Below are positions 37,301 to 44,474 of a stretch of 64,000 nucleotides of DNA, piece after piece (the stretch's first letter is position 1; each line of letters opens with the position of its first letter). Origin of the DNA: Brevibacterium jeotgali (GTDB taxonomy: Bacteria > Actinomycetota > Actinomycetes > Actinomycetales > Brevibacteriaceae); NCBI RefSeq assembly GCF_900169175.1, contig NZ_FXZM01000003.1:1-64000 (forward strand), written 5' to 3'. Under the pieces are notes generated by a model, which was not told the origin of the DNA, did no database searches, and saw only the letters and a program-made list of their open reading frames with translations. A program made the translations under genes and the position numbers.

Positions 37301-37641
37301 ACGGGCCCGCTGCGGTGGGGGAGTGCGGCGACCCGTGGTCGAGGATGTTCGACGCCGCCGAGGCCGATCGTCCTGCCGGTGATTCACTCCTGGATCCGTA
37401 CTGGGTCAGGACCGGCGACGCAACTATTGAACGCTACGTACCGGCGATGCCGCTGAGCATGGAGAGCCGCCGGTACTCGTCGCTTGTACGAACGGTCGGT
37501 GCGTATCGCTACGTCATGGGACAACCGCGACAGGAGGAGCTCATCCGATACCTGGGCCCTCACGCGGAGCATCTGAAGATCGACCTGTCACCGCCTGAAT
37601 ATCGGGAAGGCGGACAGCAGATGCCGCAGCCCGAGAACTGA
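34396..37641 (+). CDS. SNF2-type SF2 helicase of the candidate defence operon
   Basis: 1081 residues from MTDERPDLGQILSGLKPFQL. Motif I is FLVADEVGLGKTLVAKG (about 37-54), motif II the DEFQ of LVILDEFQRFKDLF (about 268-280), motif III LVLSATPYKMYT (about 310). The C-terminal lobe has STSVGQEGLDFHTYSHAVVH and LEQREGRVHRFKGHAVRRNI (about 915-955), motifs V and VI. The DEVGLGKT and VHRFKG style matches the HepA/DISARM-type branch. A long insert separates the two lobes. It would use ATP to move along DNA or remodel it and guide the PLD protein. Coupled by ATGA overlap. Confidence 0.9.
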   Translation: MTDERPDLGQILSGLKPFQLATVEHVFARLWGDGDTVDRFLVADEVGLGKTLVAKGVAAKAIDHLWKSAEDAGRPITIVYICSNHQIARQNLARLSQLTDGVVQSNADRLTLLPLSLREVEGRRVQVIAFTPGTSLELGRATGKLEERALLKRMLTQAFPADDFTDPSWISYLAVGASEERFAARVAEFEKERDLPEGLVRQFREHLLAQSGPGGEGLLAELLQNQRAWAEGSVPDDEAVALRKMLISRMRIAMAHASIDLLRPDLVILDEFQRFKDLFADDSTITLTDAQKLAQQVISRDGAKTLVLSATPYKMYTLSDDADGEDHYRDFTSTIAFLAGKQPAQQITRWLSTMRRGIMTGTPDSVAGADAAREQAEDALRSVMSRTERLAATADRNGMLTTKELGSLTLTPADVRGWRALDDIAQELGVGSPFEFWRAGPYTHNMMDSWGYKLQEKLLDRLEHGDRELARTLRLHRKALLPWQTIHEYGEVDPANAKLRALIDDLAAHDGWRLVWVSPSLPYLQPAGVYASEGARRFTKKLIFSAWNVVPKTIASLVSYDMERRAVRSDPSAAAREKTYGSGSPSTPLAFGWDSERDAPRNLPNLSVIYPSATLARAGDPLRIAQEAGESLPLDPEKYGALVHERIDGMLARAGIEPQRGGDGSRRRWYGLAPMLLDRLAAEDEGWTAGLPMRAWSDRNEGSRLADHARWAEKSIAELEEALGPPPSDLALVLTVIAAASPGVCALRAVTRSAEDGGALYDSEVRAHALHAATGLRNLFNRPTVVSIVRGATDDAGADVDSYWRQVLQYCFDGNLQAVLDEYCHMLKDAGLETESPAVQAEALGEHIHDSASIRTSQNAIHDFDVGRGKAQVDVRHLKSHIAARFGRAATSDEASEREATVREGFNSPFWPFVLASTSVGQEGLDFHTYSHAVVHWNLPSNPVDLEQREGRVHRFKGHAVRRNIADEYGPAAVGECGDPWSRMFDAAEADRPAGDSLLDPYWVRTGDATIERYVPAMPLSMESRRYSSLVRTVGAYRYVMGQPRQEELIRYLGPHAEHLKIDLSPPEYREGGQQMPQPEN

Positions 37642-37677
37642 CGAGCCGCTCAGCTGCAACGAAGCCGGGTCTTGACC

Positions 37678-38931
37678 TCACGCACTGTCCGCGGTGAAGT
37701 CCAGCTTCTTGGGGCGGAAGGCGATGAACACCGCGAGGATGACGCCTGCCGTCACGAGGAGGGCGGCCTCAAGGGACACCAGATCCGCAAGGACCCCTTC
37801 GAGGATCGAGGCCAGTGGTCGGGAGCCGACGAAGCCGACCATCCACAGCGCCATCACTCGTCCACGCATCACCTGGGGGACACGCAGCTGGACCAGGTTC
37901 ATCGCCGCGGTGTTGGCAATCATGAATCCGCCACCTGCGACAGCGAATGCGCACATCGCGGTCACCGGAGTGGGTGCCACTGCCACAAGGGTCGTGCCGA
38001 CGATCATCGCTGCAAGGCCCACCTGAAGGACTCGTGGTTGCCGCGCCGGCCAGCTGAGGAGTCGGTACCCGAAGAATCCCACGACGGCGCCTAGTCCGAA
38101 TGCGCCGGTGAGCTGACCGACCACCTGTGTCCCGCCTCCCAGTTCGTCGGCGATGACCGGGGCGAGGGTGATCGAGGGCTCGGAGCCGAACCCGACTGCA
38201 GCCACCACGATCAGCAGGAGGAGCATCGTGCGATCACGTCGTACATAACTCAGCGCGGCACGGACCCGGAAGTCCGTGCCGGCTGCCTGCTTGGTTCCTG
38301 AGGGCAGTGCAGCGAACAGGACCATGACAACGAACATCGCGTGGGAAAGCGCCGCGAGCGCGAACGCGAGGGCCGGGCTGTACTGGGCGGCGACGAAGGT
38401 CCCTCCCGCTGGCCCGGCCACCCGGGCGAGGGTCATGGGAAGGGAAGTCAGCGCCATTGCGGTCGGGAACTCGCTGCGGCGAATGAGCAGGGGGACGATC
38501 GACTGCTGCGCCGGCCCTCCCACCACGAATCCGAGTCCGGTGATCAGAGTCGCCGCGAGCACAAAGACTGCGTCAAGGCGACCATCAAGGTCTCCGCGGG
38601 CGTAGCAGAAGGCTGCCAGCGCACCGGAACCCAGGAAGCAGAGCACCCGGCCCAGAACGATCTGCCTGCCGATGTTGCCGCGATCGGCCCAGGTGCCGCT
38701 GAGGGGTGTCAGGAAGATCTGCGGCGCGAACTGGACGACGGACACGAGACCGACCCACAGGGCCGACCCAGTGGCTGCATAGACCACGACGGCAGCCACG
38801 ATGCTGTGGATCCAGATGCCGACCCCGCTGATCAGCTTGCCCCAGAAGAGGGCCCCGAACTGCCGGTCGAGGGTCAGGCGCACCGCACCGCGCGGGGGGT
38901 TCTTATCCTCTGCGACTGAGATCCGGGCCAT
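37678..38931 (-). CDS. MFS transporter, EntS/MFS_3-like exporter
   Basis: 417 residues from MARISVAEDKNPP (an ATG nine codons upstream is possible). About 12 membrane segments; TWADRGNIGRQIVLGRVLCF carries motif A. Similar exporters move siderophores, macrolides or other small molecules out with protons. The substrate is unknown. The gene is convergent with the helicase (36-base gap) and marks the right border of the defence island. A palindrome CATGTGTAGCACATG lies just upstream of the start. Confidence 0.85.
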   Translation of the reverse strand: MARISVAEDKNPPRGAVRLTLDRQFGALFWGKLISGVGIWIHSIVAAVVVYAATGSALWVGLVSVVQFAPQIFLTPLSGTWADRGNIGRQIVLGRVLCFLGSGALAAFCYARGDLDGRLDAVFVLAATLITGLGFVVGGPAQQSIVPLLIRRSEFPTAMALTSLPMTLARVAGPAGGTFVAAQYSPALAFALAALSHAMFVVMVLFAALPSGTKQAAGTDFRVRAALSYVRRDRTMLLLLIVVAAVGFGSEPSITLAPVIADELGGGTQVVGQLTGAFGLGAVVGFFGYRLLSWPARQPRVLQVGLAAMIVGTTLVAVAPTPVTAMCAFAVAGGGFMIANTAAMNLVQLRVPQVMRGRVMALWMVGFVGSRPLASILEGVLADLVSLEAALLVTAGVILAVFIAFRPKKLDFTADSA

Positions 38932-38936
38932 ATCTG

Positions 38937-38951
38937 CATGTGTAGCACATG
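38937..38951. promoter_or_regulatory. Palindrome upstream of the MFS exporter
   Basis: CATGTGTAGCACATG has perfect 6-base arms around TAG, 6 bases upstream of the chosen ATG. The TGTG-N3-CACA core resembles sites of GntR-type regulators. No matching regulator gene is adjacent. Confidence 0.4.
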
Positions 38952-38994
38952 CGTCCATCGCGGCTTCGCGCCGATCGTCTCGCGCAGCTGCCGA

Positions 38995-40275
38995 TCAGCT
39001 GGGCCGGTGAGGCAGCATGACCTCGTCGAAGTAGCGCTGAGAGTATGGCATCAGATAGTCCTGGCCTGAGGTGTACCACTCGTCATAGTCCTCGAATTCG
39101 CCCTCGTCGTCGGCATAGCCGAGTTCTTCGGCGACTCCACTCCAGCGCTCCATCAGATCGGCAACGTCCTGCTCGGCGGACTCCGGAAGGGAACCCTTCT
39201 CCACTTCCGCCTGCACGACACCCTGCGAGGCCTCCTTGAGCGAATCCTCGGCGTCTTCAGCCATGGCCTGGAATGAGCCGTCGAACTCGCGCACCTGCTG
39301 CGCCGCTTGGCTGTTGCCCTCAAGGTCTGCGCGTCGGGACGTGTTGAAGTTCCGAAGCATGGCGTCGAAGAGGAGCTGTTTGACGGCGAGCGGGTAGCTC
39401 TCGAAGGCGCTGCCGGCCACGGTTGCACCGGGGCCCCGTGCGAAGGTCACCTCGTCGGTGTACGAGACATTCGGCGCGACCTCGAGGAAGCCGGACGTGG
39501 TCGCTGGGAGCGTAGCTGACAGGGTGCAGTCCACCGTGCCCCGCTGCAGGGCTTCGTACGTCTCCGTGTACTCGAGGGAGGTCGGACTGCCGCCGAGGCC
39601 TTCGAGCTGCGTGATCTGGGCGCCGGACGAGATGCGAACCTGCTTGCCGCTCCATTCGTCGAGGGTGGAGACCTCGTCGGAGCACAGTCCCATGATGGCC
39701 CCGGCCGCGTTGAACGGATTGAGGGGGTGCAGTCCCTGGTCCCGATACTCGTTGAGCAGATCCTCACTGCCCCAGGCCATCTCGCCGAGCGCGGCATTGG
39801 CCGCCAGTTCGTCCACGAGTGGCGAGGTGCCTGTCAACGTGGACGCAGCGACGAAGCCGGCGAAGACCGGGAACTGGTCGGGCTGATAGACGGGGAGCAT
39901 GTACGCGACATCCACGCGACCGTCGACGAGTGCATCGGCTAGGTCTGTATATCCGGCGATGCCCTGACCGTAGGTCGTCTCGACGGTCACTGCGCCTCCG
40001 GAGAGCTCTTCGACGTCTTCGATGAACGCTTTCGAACGATAGGAGGTGATGTCCTCTGCTGACTGTGCCGACGGCTGATAGGAGATGGTGATGGGATCGA
40101 TGTCTTCGAACGCGGCCCGGATCTCCTCCGTGCTGGCGCCGTACTCGTACCCGTCGCCACTGCCGCCGCCCCCGGTCCCGCCACTGCCGGCCGCCCCCGC
40201 ACAACCGGTGAGGCTGACGGCCAGCGCCGCTGTGCCTGCGATGACGGTGCGTGCGACGAGAGTTCGTGAGTGCAT
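38995..40275 (-). CDS. TRAP-type (DctP-like) solute-binding lipoprotein
   Basis: 426 residues with a lipoprotein signal (TVIAGTAALAVSLTGC, Cys at about residue 25) and a Gly-rich linker. The mature part has the DctP layout: SAEDITSYRSKAFIEDVEEL, VDVAYMLPVYQPDQFPVFAG, EWSGKQVRISSGAQITQLEG and ALQRGTVDCTLSATLPATTS, where the Arg of VRISS would bind a carboxylate. TRAP systems need membrane subunits DctQ and DctM, and none is near, so this is an orphan or works with distant partners. The second of two adjacent ATGs is preferred because AGGGG is five bases before it. Confidence 0.8.
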   Translation of the reverse strand: MHSRTLVARTVIAGTAALAVSLTGCAGAAGSGGTGGGGSGDGYEYGASTEEIRAAFEDIDPITISYQPSAQSAEDITSYRSKAFIEDVEELSGGAVTVETTYGQGIAGYTDLADALVDGRVDVAYMLPVYQPDQFPVFAGFVAASTLTGTSPLVDELAANAALGEMAWGSEDLLNEYRDQGLHPLNPFNAAGAIMGLCSDEVSTLDEWSGKQVRISSGAQITQLEGLGGSPTSLEYTETYEALQRGTVDCTLSATLPATTSGFLEVAPNVSYTDEVTFARGPGATVAGSAFESYPLAVKQLLFDAMLRNFNTSRRADLEGNSQAAQQVREFDGSFQAMAEDAEDSLKEASQGVVQAEVEKGSLPESAEQDVADLMERWSGVAEELGYADDEGEFEDYDEWYTSGQDYLMPYSQRYFDEVMLPHRPS

Positions 40276-40587
40276 CATTGCCCCTGATCAGCTGGTGGAA
40301 AGGCCCGGAGAGCCCAGCGCTCCGAAGAGCGCCTGGTCGTCCGCCTGGCGGCCGAAACCGCCAGTGCCATAACGATGTGTGGTCGACGTGCGACCGTCAA
40401 GTGTGGTCCACATCACGGTATGGTGGCGTGCGCGCGTCCGTCGTGACGCACTCAGCGAACAAGGTCGGCCACCCGCAGGAGCAGCCGATGCAGACGGAAT
40501 TGGGGCCGCGGGAGTGGATGGTGGGTGCCGGTCTGCACTATGCGGGTTCGCGTCTCGGGCCGCCTGGGGACAAGAGCGGTGACATTG
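40276..40587. other. Stretch without a supported gene between the lipoprotein and the GntR remnant
   Basis: A plus-strand frame (about 40489-40697) reads fairly protein-like but has no ribosome site and no family I recognise. The lipoprotein promoter must be here. Confidence 0.35.
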
Positions 40588-40782
40588 TCAGCTGGAACTG
40601 CGACGTCTCGCGGCCGGAGGCTGTCGCCGCTGCAGGCTATCTGCTCTGTCTGAGCCACGGGGAGGAGCGCCCGGTCCCAGTTGCCCGCGGACGATGAGCT
40701 CGCTGGTCCGATTCTCCGCAAGCGCGGGCAGGCTGGGACTCTCGACGAGGGCCTCCGAGCGGACCTCATCTGCTGTCGTCAT
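40588..40782 (-). pseudogene. GntR family regulator remnant
   Basis: Starting at the ATG of MTTADEVRSEALVESP, the frame reads SLPALAENRTSELIVRGQLG-PGAPPRGSD, the first helix of a GntR (FadR/FCD) DNA-binding domain, then falls into ADSLQRRQPPAARRRSSS and stops. The rest of the winged helix (usually LA-ELGVSRTPVREAL) and the whole ligand domain are missing. It is divergent from the CoA-transferase gene with the palindrome ATTGTCGACAAT between them. So the local regulator was lost while its site stayed. Confidence 0.5.
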
Positions 40783-40827
40783 CCCCGGCGTCCTTCCCGG
40801 CGTGTGCGCGCGTGCGTGGTGTGATCT

Positions 40828-40839
40828 ATTGTCGACAAT
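40828..40839. promoter_or_regulatory. GntR-type operator palindrome
   Basis: ATTGTCGACAAT is a perfect 12-base palindrome between the GntR remnant and the CoA-transferase gene, 33 bases before the latter's ATG. Its T-TGT-N-ACA-A style is that of FadR-like GntR sites. Confidence 0.55.
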
Positions 40840-40871
40840 CGACGGTGACGTGACGCACAGTGAGGTGGAGG

Positions 40872-42122
40872 ATGCCCGACAACGCAACGAGCGCGAACCC
40901 GACGGAAGAGCCGGATCCGACCGTGACCTCGGGAAGGGGCAGCTCAGCCTCGGCCTCGCCCGGCCCGCTGTCCGGGATCACCGTTCTGGAAGTCGGGGTC
41001 TTCATCGCCGGCCCGTACGCGACGATGCAGTTGGCGGACATGGGCGCGCGGGTCATCAAGATCGAGACTCCGGGGACCGGCGACTCACTGCGAGCCTCCG
41101 GTCCGATCATCGAGGGGCATTCGAGTCCATTCATCCGCCTCAATCGGAACAAGGAATCCATCGTCCTCGACCTCAAGTCCGACGACGGACAAGCGTCGCT
41201 GCGTGCTCTGCTCAAGGAGGCCGACGTCTTCGTGGAGAACCTGCGGCCCGGTTCGCTGAAGAAGATGGGGTTCGGGTACGACGACCTCAAGGAGGAGTTC
41301 CCGTCACTGGTGTACGCCTCGGCGTCGGGGTGGGGCCAGGACGGTCCACTGTCGCCGCTGGCAGGACTCGACATCATGGCGCAGGCGCGGTCGGGACTCA
41401 TGAGCATCACCGGGTTCCCCGACCAGCCGCCGGCGAAGGTGGGCGTCCCGATCGCTGACCTGACGACAGCGCTCTACATGGCGATGGGCATCGTGTCCGC
41501 GTTGTACGAGCGGAAGGAATCGGGACAGGGGCAGTACCTGGACGTGTCTCTGTTCGAATCGGCGGTGTCGCTGGCGGTGTGGGAAGCGGGCAGCTATTTC
41601 GGCACGGGGGCGGTGAATCGTCCGAACGGCTCCGCGCACCAGGCGCAGGCGCCGTACCAGGCGGTCATGGCGAAGGATGGCCATGTGACGATCGGCGCGA
41701 ACACGCCGGCGACGTGGACGCGGTTCTGCCAGGCCTTCGATCTGGCTGATCTGCAGGATCGCCCGAAGTTTCAGGAGCCCGCACTACGGATGGAGAACCG
41801 GGAGGCGCTCATCGCGGTCCTCGAAGACCGGTTCCGGGAGCGGACCGTCGACGAGGTCGTCGAGGAGATGAACCGCGTGGGCGTTCCGGTCGCTCCGATC
41901 AACGACTACGCGCAGGTCTTCACCGACGAGCACCTGAAGGCACGGGACTACGTGTGGACGTCGCAGCATCCGGAGCTGGGGGAGGTGGCGCAGCTGGGGA
42001 ACCCGATGCGATTCTCCAGGTCCGCGATGACGCAGGGCAATGCCGGTCCCGCACTGGGCGCGGACACCGATCGGGTGCTGGCGGAGATCGCTGGGAAGAC
42101 TGCCGATTCGAAAGAGGACTGA
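40872..42122 (+). CDS. Type III (CaiB/BaiF) CoA-transferase
   Basis: 416 residues, normal length. N-terminal GITVLEVGVFIAGPYATMQLADMGARVIKIE binds CoA; VENLRPGSLKKMGFGYDDL and GWGQDGPLSPLAGLDIMAQA are typical; the catalytic Asp is in VGVPIADLTTALYMAMG (about residue 197). It should move CoA between a carboxylate donor and acceptor, giving an activated acid. The unstructured start (MPDNATSANPTEEPDPTVTS) is unusual. A coupled crotonase gene follows after two bases. The GntR-type palindrome upstream suggests regulation by a substrate now lacking its local regulator. Confidence 0.9.
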   Translation: MPDNATSANPTEEPDPTVTSGRGSSASASPGPLSGITVLEVGVFIAGPYATMQLADMGARVIKIETPGTGDSLRASGPIIEGHSSPFIRLNRNKESIVLDLKSDDGQASLRALLKEADVFVENLRPGSLKKMGFGYDDLKEEFPSLVYASASGWGQDGPLSPLAGLDIMAQARSGLMSITGFPDQPPAKVGVPIADLTTALYMAMGIVSALYERKESGQGQYLDVSLFESAVSLAVWEAGSYFGTGAVNRPNGSAHQAQAPYQAVMAKDGHVTIGANTPATWTRFCQAFDLADLQDRPKFQEPALRMENREALIAVLEDRFRERTVDEVVEEMNRVGVPVAPINDYAQVFTDEHLKARDYVWTSQHPELGEVAQLGNPMRFSRSAMTQGNAGPALGADTDRVLAEIAGKTADSKED

Positions 42123-42124
42123 GG

Positions 42125-42889
42125 ATGACCGACCACCTGCTCACGGAGGTCCGCGGCGCCGCGCTCCACGTGACGTTCAACCGTCCCGAAGCGCGCAACG
42201 CGATGACATTCGAGATGTACCAGGGACTGGCCGAGGCGTGTGAGCGCGTGGATGCTGATGCCGCGCTGCGAGTGCTGGTCCTGCGCGGGGCCGGTGGGCG
42301 GGCGTTCGTCGCCGGGACAGACATCGCCCAGTTCCGGGGCTTCACCGGCGAGGACGGCATCGAGTACGAGAAGAAGATCGACGAAGTGCTGGGCGTGTTG
42401 GCGGCCGTGGACAAGCCGGTCATCGCGGTGATCGACGGTCACTGCGTGGGCGGGGGACTGGGGATCGCCAGCTGCGCAGATGTCCGTGTGGCGTCGCCGA
42501 ATGCGTCGTTCTCCGTGCCGATCGCGAAGACGCTGGGCAACACACTGTCGGCGAACACCCTGCGGAGGCTGGTGCGGGCGTTCGGGGAGCCTCGGACGGC
42601 GTCGATGCTGCTGACCGCGCGACGCGTGGATGCGCAGGAGGCGCTGCTGAGCGGATTCCTCACGGACGTCGCTGAGGACCTGGATGAGGCTGCGGAGACG
42701 CTCGTGGAACGTGTCGCCGGTGGGGCGCCGCTGACGCAGTGGTCGATCAAGGAGAACCTGCGGAGGCTGCAGGCCGGGGGAGAGGTCGACGACGCGGACG
42801 TCGTGTCTGCGGTCTATGGCAGCGAGGACTTCGCTGCGGCCGTGGAGGCGTTCCTGTCGAAGACTCCGATGGAGTGGACGGGGAAGTAG
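42125..42889 (+). CDS. Crotonase-family protein lacking both usual catalytic glutamates
   Basis: 254 residues. The crotonase fold is clear: RAFVAGTDIAQFRG (about 59-72) and GHCVGGGLGIASCADVRVAS (about 105-124) form the oxyanion hole. Where classical hydratases have FG-PEI-LG the sequence is FSVPIAKTLG (Ile at about 133), and AMEM-LTG reads RTASMLLTA (Ser at about 160). So neither acid-base Glu is present. Such crotonases can still use the oxyanion hole for decarboxylation, dehalogenation, isomerisation or thioester hydrolysis. It is cotranscribed with the CoA-transferase, so it acts on that enzyme's acyl-CoA. Confidence 0.85.
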   Translation: MTDHLLTEVRGAALHVTFNRPEARNAMTFEMYQGLAEACERVDADAALRVLVLRGAGGRAFVAGTDIAQFRGFTGEDGIEYEKKIDEVLGVLAAVDKPVIAVIDGHCVGGGLGIASCADVRVASPNASFSVPIAKTLGNTLSANTLRRLVRAFGEPRTASMLLTARRVDAQEALLSGFLTDVAEDLDEAAETLVERVAGGAPLTQWSIKENLRRLQAGGEVDDADVVSAVYGSEDFAAAVEAFLSKTPMEWTGK

Positions 42890-42942
42890 GCGCAGGTCTG
42901 TGGAAGGGGGCCTCGGTCGGTGCAGAGGCTCCCTTCGGCGTC

Positions 42943-43491
42943 CTACTCGGGAAGCTGCGTCGTGGAACCGAGGGTGTGCCAGGCGCGGCTGTGGTAGACG
43001 AGCGGGGGCTCGGTGTCCCTCTGCGGATCCGCGTGCTGTCCACCGATCTCGTCGCCTTCGACCATGAAGAGAGTCGCGCCCTTGGCCGGCAGCGTTCCGA
43101 TGACCCGACCGCGGATCCAGGCCGCGGCGTCGCGGAAGACGACCTCGCCGGTGGGCAGGCGGTCCCAGAGGCTGGTGTCGGCGAAGCGGTCGATCCCGCT
43201 GGTGGCGCCGAGCTTCGCGAGGTGGACCTGATGGGCGCTCAGCAGGTGGACGACCACGGCGGAGGAGCGCAGCAGAGCAGGGGTGCTCGAGGCGCGGCCG
43301 GAGGCGGAGAACGCGACGGTGGGAGGGTTCGCGTCGACTGAGCACACCGATGTGGCCGTCATCGCGACAGGCCCGTCGCCGGGATCGGCAGTGACCAGGG
43401 CGACTCCCGCCGGGTGATTTCGGAAGGCGGCGACGAACTGGTCCGTCAGTGTGCCGTGGGTCGGTGCGGTCTGCGTCAGCGCTGCAGCCAT
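42943..43491 (-). CDS. Flavin reductase-like FMN-binding protein
   Basis: 182 residues from MAAALTQTAPTHG, with the split-barrel flavin reductase layout: FRNHPAGVALVTA, MTATSVCSVDANPPTVAFSA, VVVHLLSAHQVHLAKLGAT and LFMVEGDEIGGQ. Such proteins reduce free FMN or FAD with NAD(P)H for a two-component monooxygenase, or are themselves FMN-binding oxidoreductases. No oxygenase partner is adjacent. It is convergent with the CoA-transferase and crotonase pair. Only the general class is certain. Confidence 0.8.
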   Translation of the reverse strand: MAAALTQTAPTHGTLTDQFVAAFRNHPAGVALVTADPGDGPVAMTATSVCSVDANPPTVAFSASGRASSTPALLRSSAVVVHLLSAHQVHLAKLGATSGIDRFADTSLWDRLPTGEVVFRDAAAWIRGRVIGTLPAKGATLFMVEGDEIGGQHADPQRDTEPPLVYHSRAWHTLGSTTQLPE

Positions 43492-43725
43492 GATGGGTCC
43501 AATCGTCTCGAATCGTGCCACGTCGGCTCTTGTCTGCACGCTAGGGAATGCGAACGTGACCCACGCGACAGCGTGCAATCTATGAACACGAAACGTCATA
43601 TGACGACATGACGGGTGCGTGTGGCGAGAGATCTGCGCGCAGTCGGGTCTCCTCGCCGCGGTGGATTCGTGGAATATTTGGGGGCGGAGTATGCGGGATC
43701 GCATACCCGAAGGAAGGAGTGCACC

Positions 43726-44439
43726 ATGCCGGCAGCGGAGCCTCGCGCAGACGAGTACGGACGCCCCATCGGGCCCCCACTGCCTGAGTGGGTGCCTGCG
43801 CGCCGTCCCGGACCTGTGACCCTGGAAGGGCGGTACTGCCGCATCGAGCCACTCGATCCCACACGTCATGCGGACCAGCTGTTCGCCGAGTTCGCGAAGA
43901 CGGATCCGGGTGACTGGACGTATATGTCGGTGGGTCCGTTCGACACGCGTGAGGCGTACCGGGAATGGGCGGAGGGCGCTGCGGCCAGCACTGATCCGCG
44001 CTTCTACGTCGTCATTGACAGTAAGTCCGGCGACGCGCTGGGGACCGCGTCGCTCATGCGGCAGGACCCGGCGAACGGCGTCGTCGAGATCGGCAACATC
44101 ATGTACTCGCGCAGGGTACAGCGGACGCCGATTGCCACAGAGGCGCAGTACCTCGTGATGCAGTACGTCTTCGACGAGCTCGGCTGCCGTCGCTATGAGT
44201 GGAAGTGCGACAGTCTCAATGAGCCGTCACGCAGGGCGGCAGGGCGCCTGGGTTTCACGTACGAGGGCACGTTCCGCCAGGCCGTCGTGTACAAGGGGCG
44301 CAGTCGGGACACTGCGTGGTTCTCCATCATCGACGGTGAGTGGCCGCGGATGCGGGACGCGTTCGAAGCGTGGCTGGCGCCGGAGAACTTCGATGAGGAA
44401 GGTCGGCAGAAACAGTCGTTGAGCAGAAGCGGCCGTTGA
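43726..44439 (+). CDS. GNAT family N-acetyltransferase (RimJ/RimL type)
   Basis: 237 residues from MPAAEPRADEYGRP, with a strong AAGGAAGGAGTG ribosome site. RimL-like order: VTLEGRYCRIEPLDPTRHAD, FYVVIDSKSGDALGTASLMR, IGNIMYSRRVQRTPIATEAQ (acetyl-CoA loop region) and NEPSRRAAGRLGFTYEGTFR. The acceptor could be a protein N-terminus or a small amine. The N-terminal motif PLPEWVPARRPGPVTLEGRY is common in this subgroup. The gene is followed 35 bases later by the PucR regulator and may share its transcript. Confidence 0.88.
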   Translation: MPAAEPRADEYGRPIGPPLPEWVPARRPGPVTLEGRYCRIEPLDPTRHADQLFAEFAKTDPGDWTYMSVGPFDTREAYREWAEGAAASTDPRFYVVIDSKSGDALGTASLMRQDPANGVVEIGNIMYSRRVQRTPIATEAQYLVMQYVFDELGCRRYEWKCDSLNEPSRRAAGRLGFTYEGTFRQAVVYKGRSRDTAWFSIIDGEWPRMRDAFEAWLAPENFDEEGRQKQSLSRSGR

Positions 44440-44474
44440 AGCAGTCAGTGAGTTGAGCAGTCAGTGCCCAGTGC

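Noticed and set aside
31317-37641. Assignment of the three-gene operon to DISARM or BREX
   Set aside because: No DUF1998 protein, methyltransferase, PglZ or BrxC-type gene is present, so these names do not fit although parts are similar.
40489-40697. Plus-strand frame reading MQTELGPREWMVGAGLHYAG, a possible protein fragment
   Set aside because: Fairly protein-like but no ribosome site, no recognised family and in a decayed region; evidence too thin.
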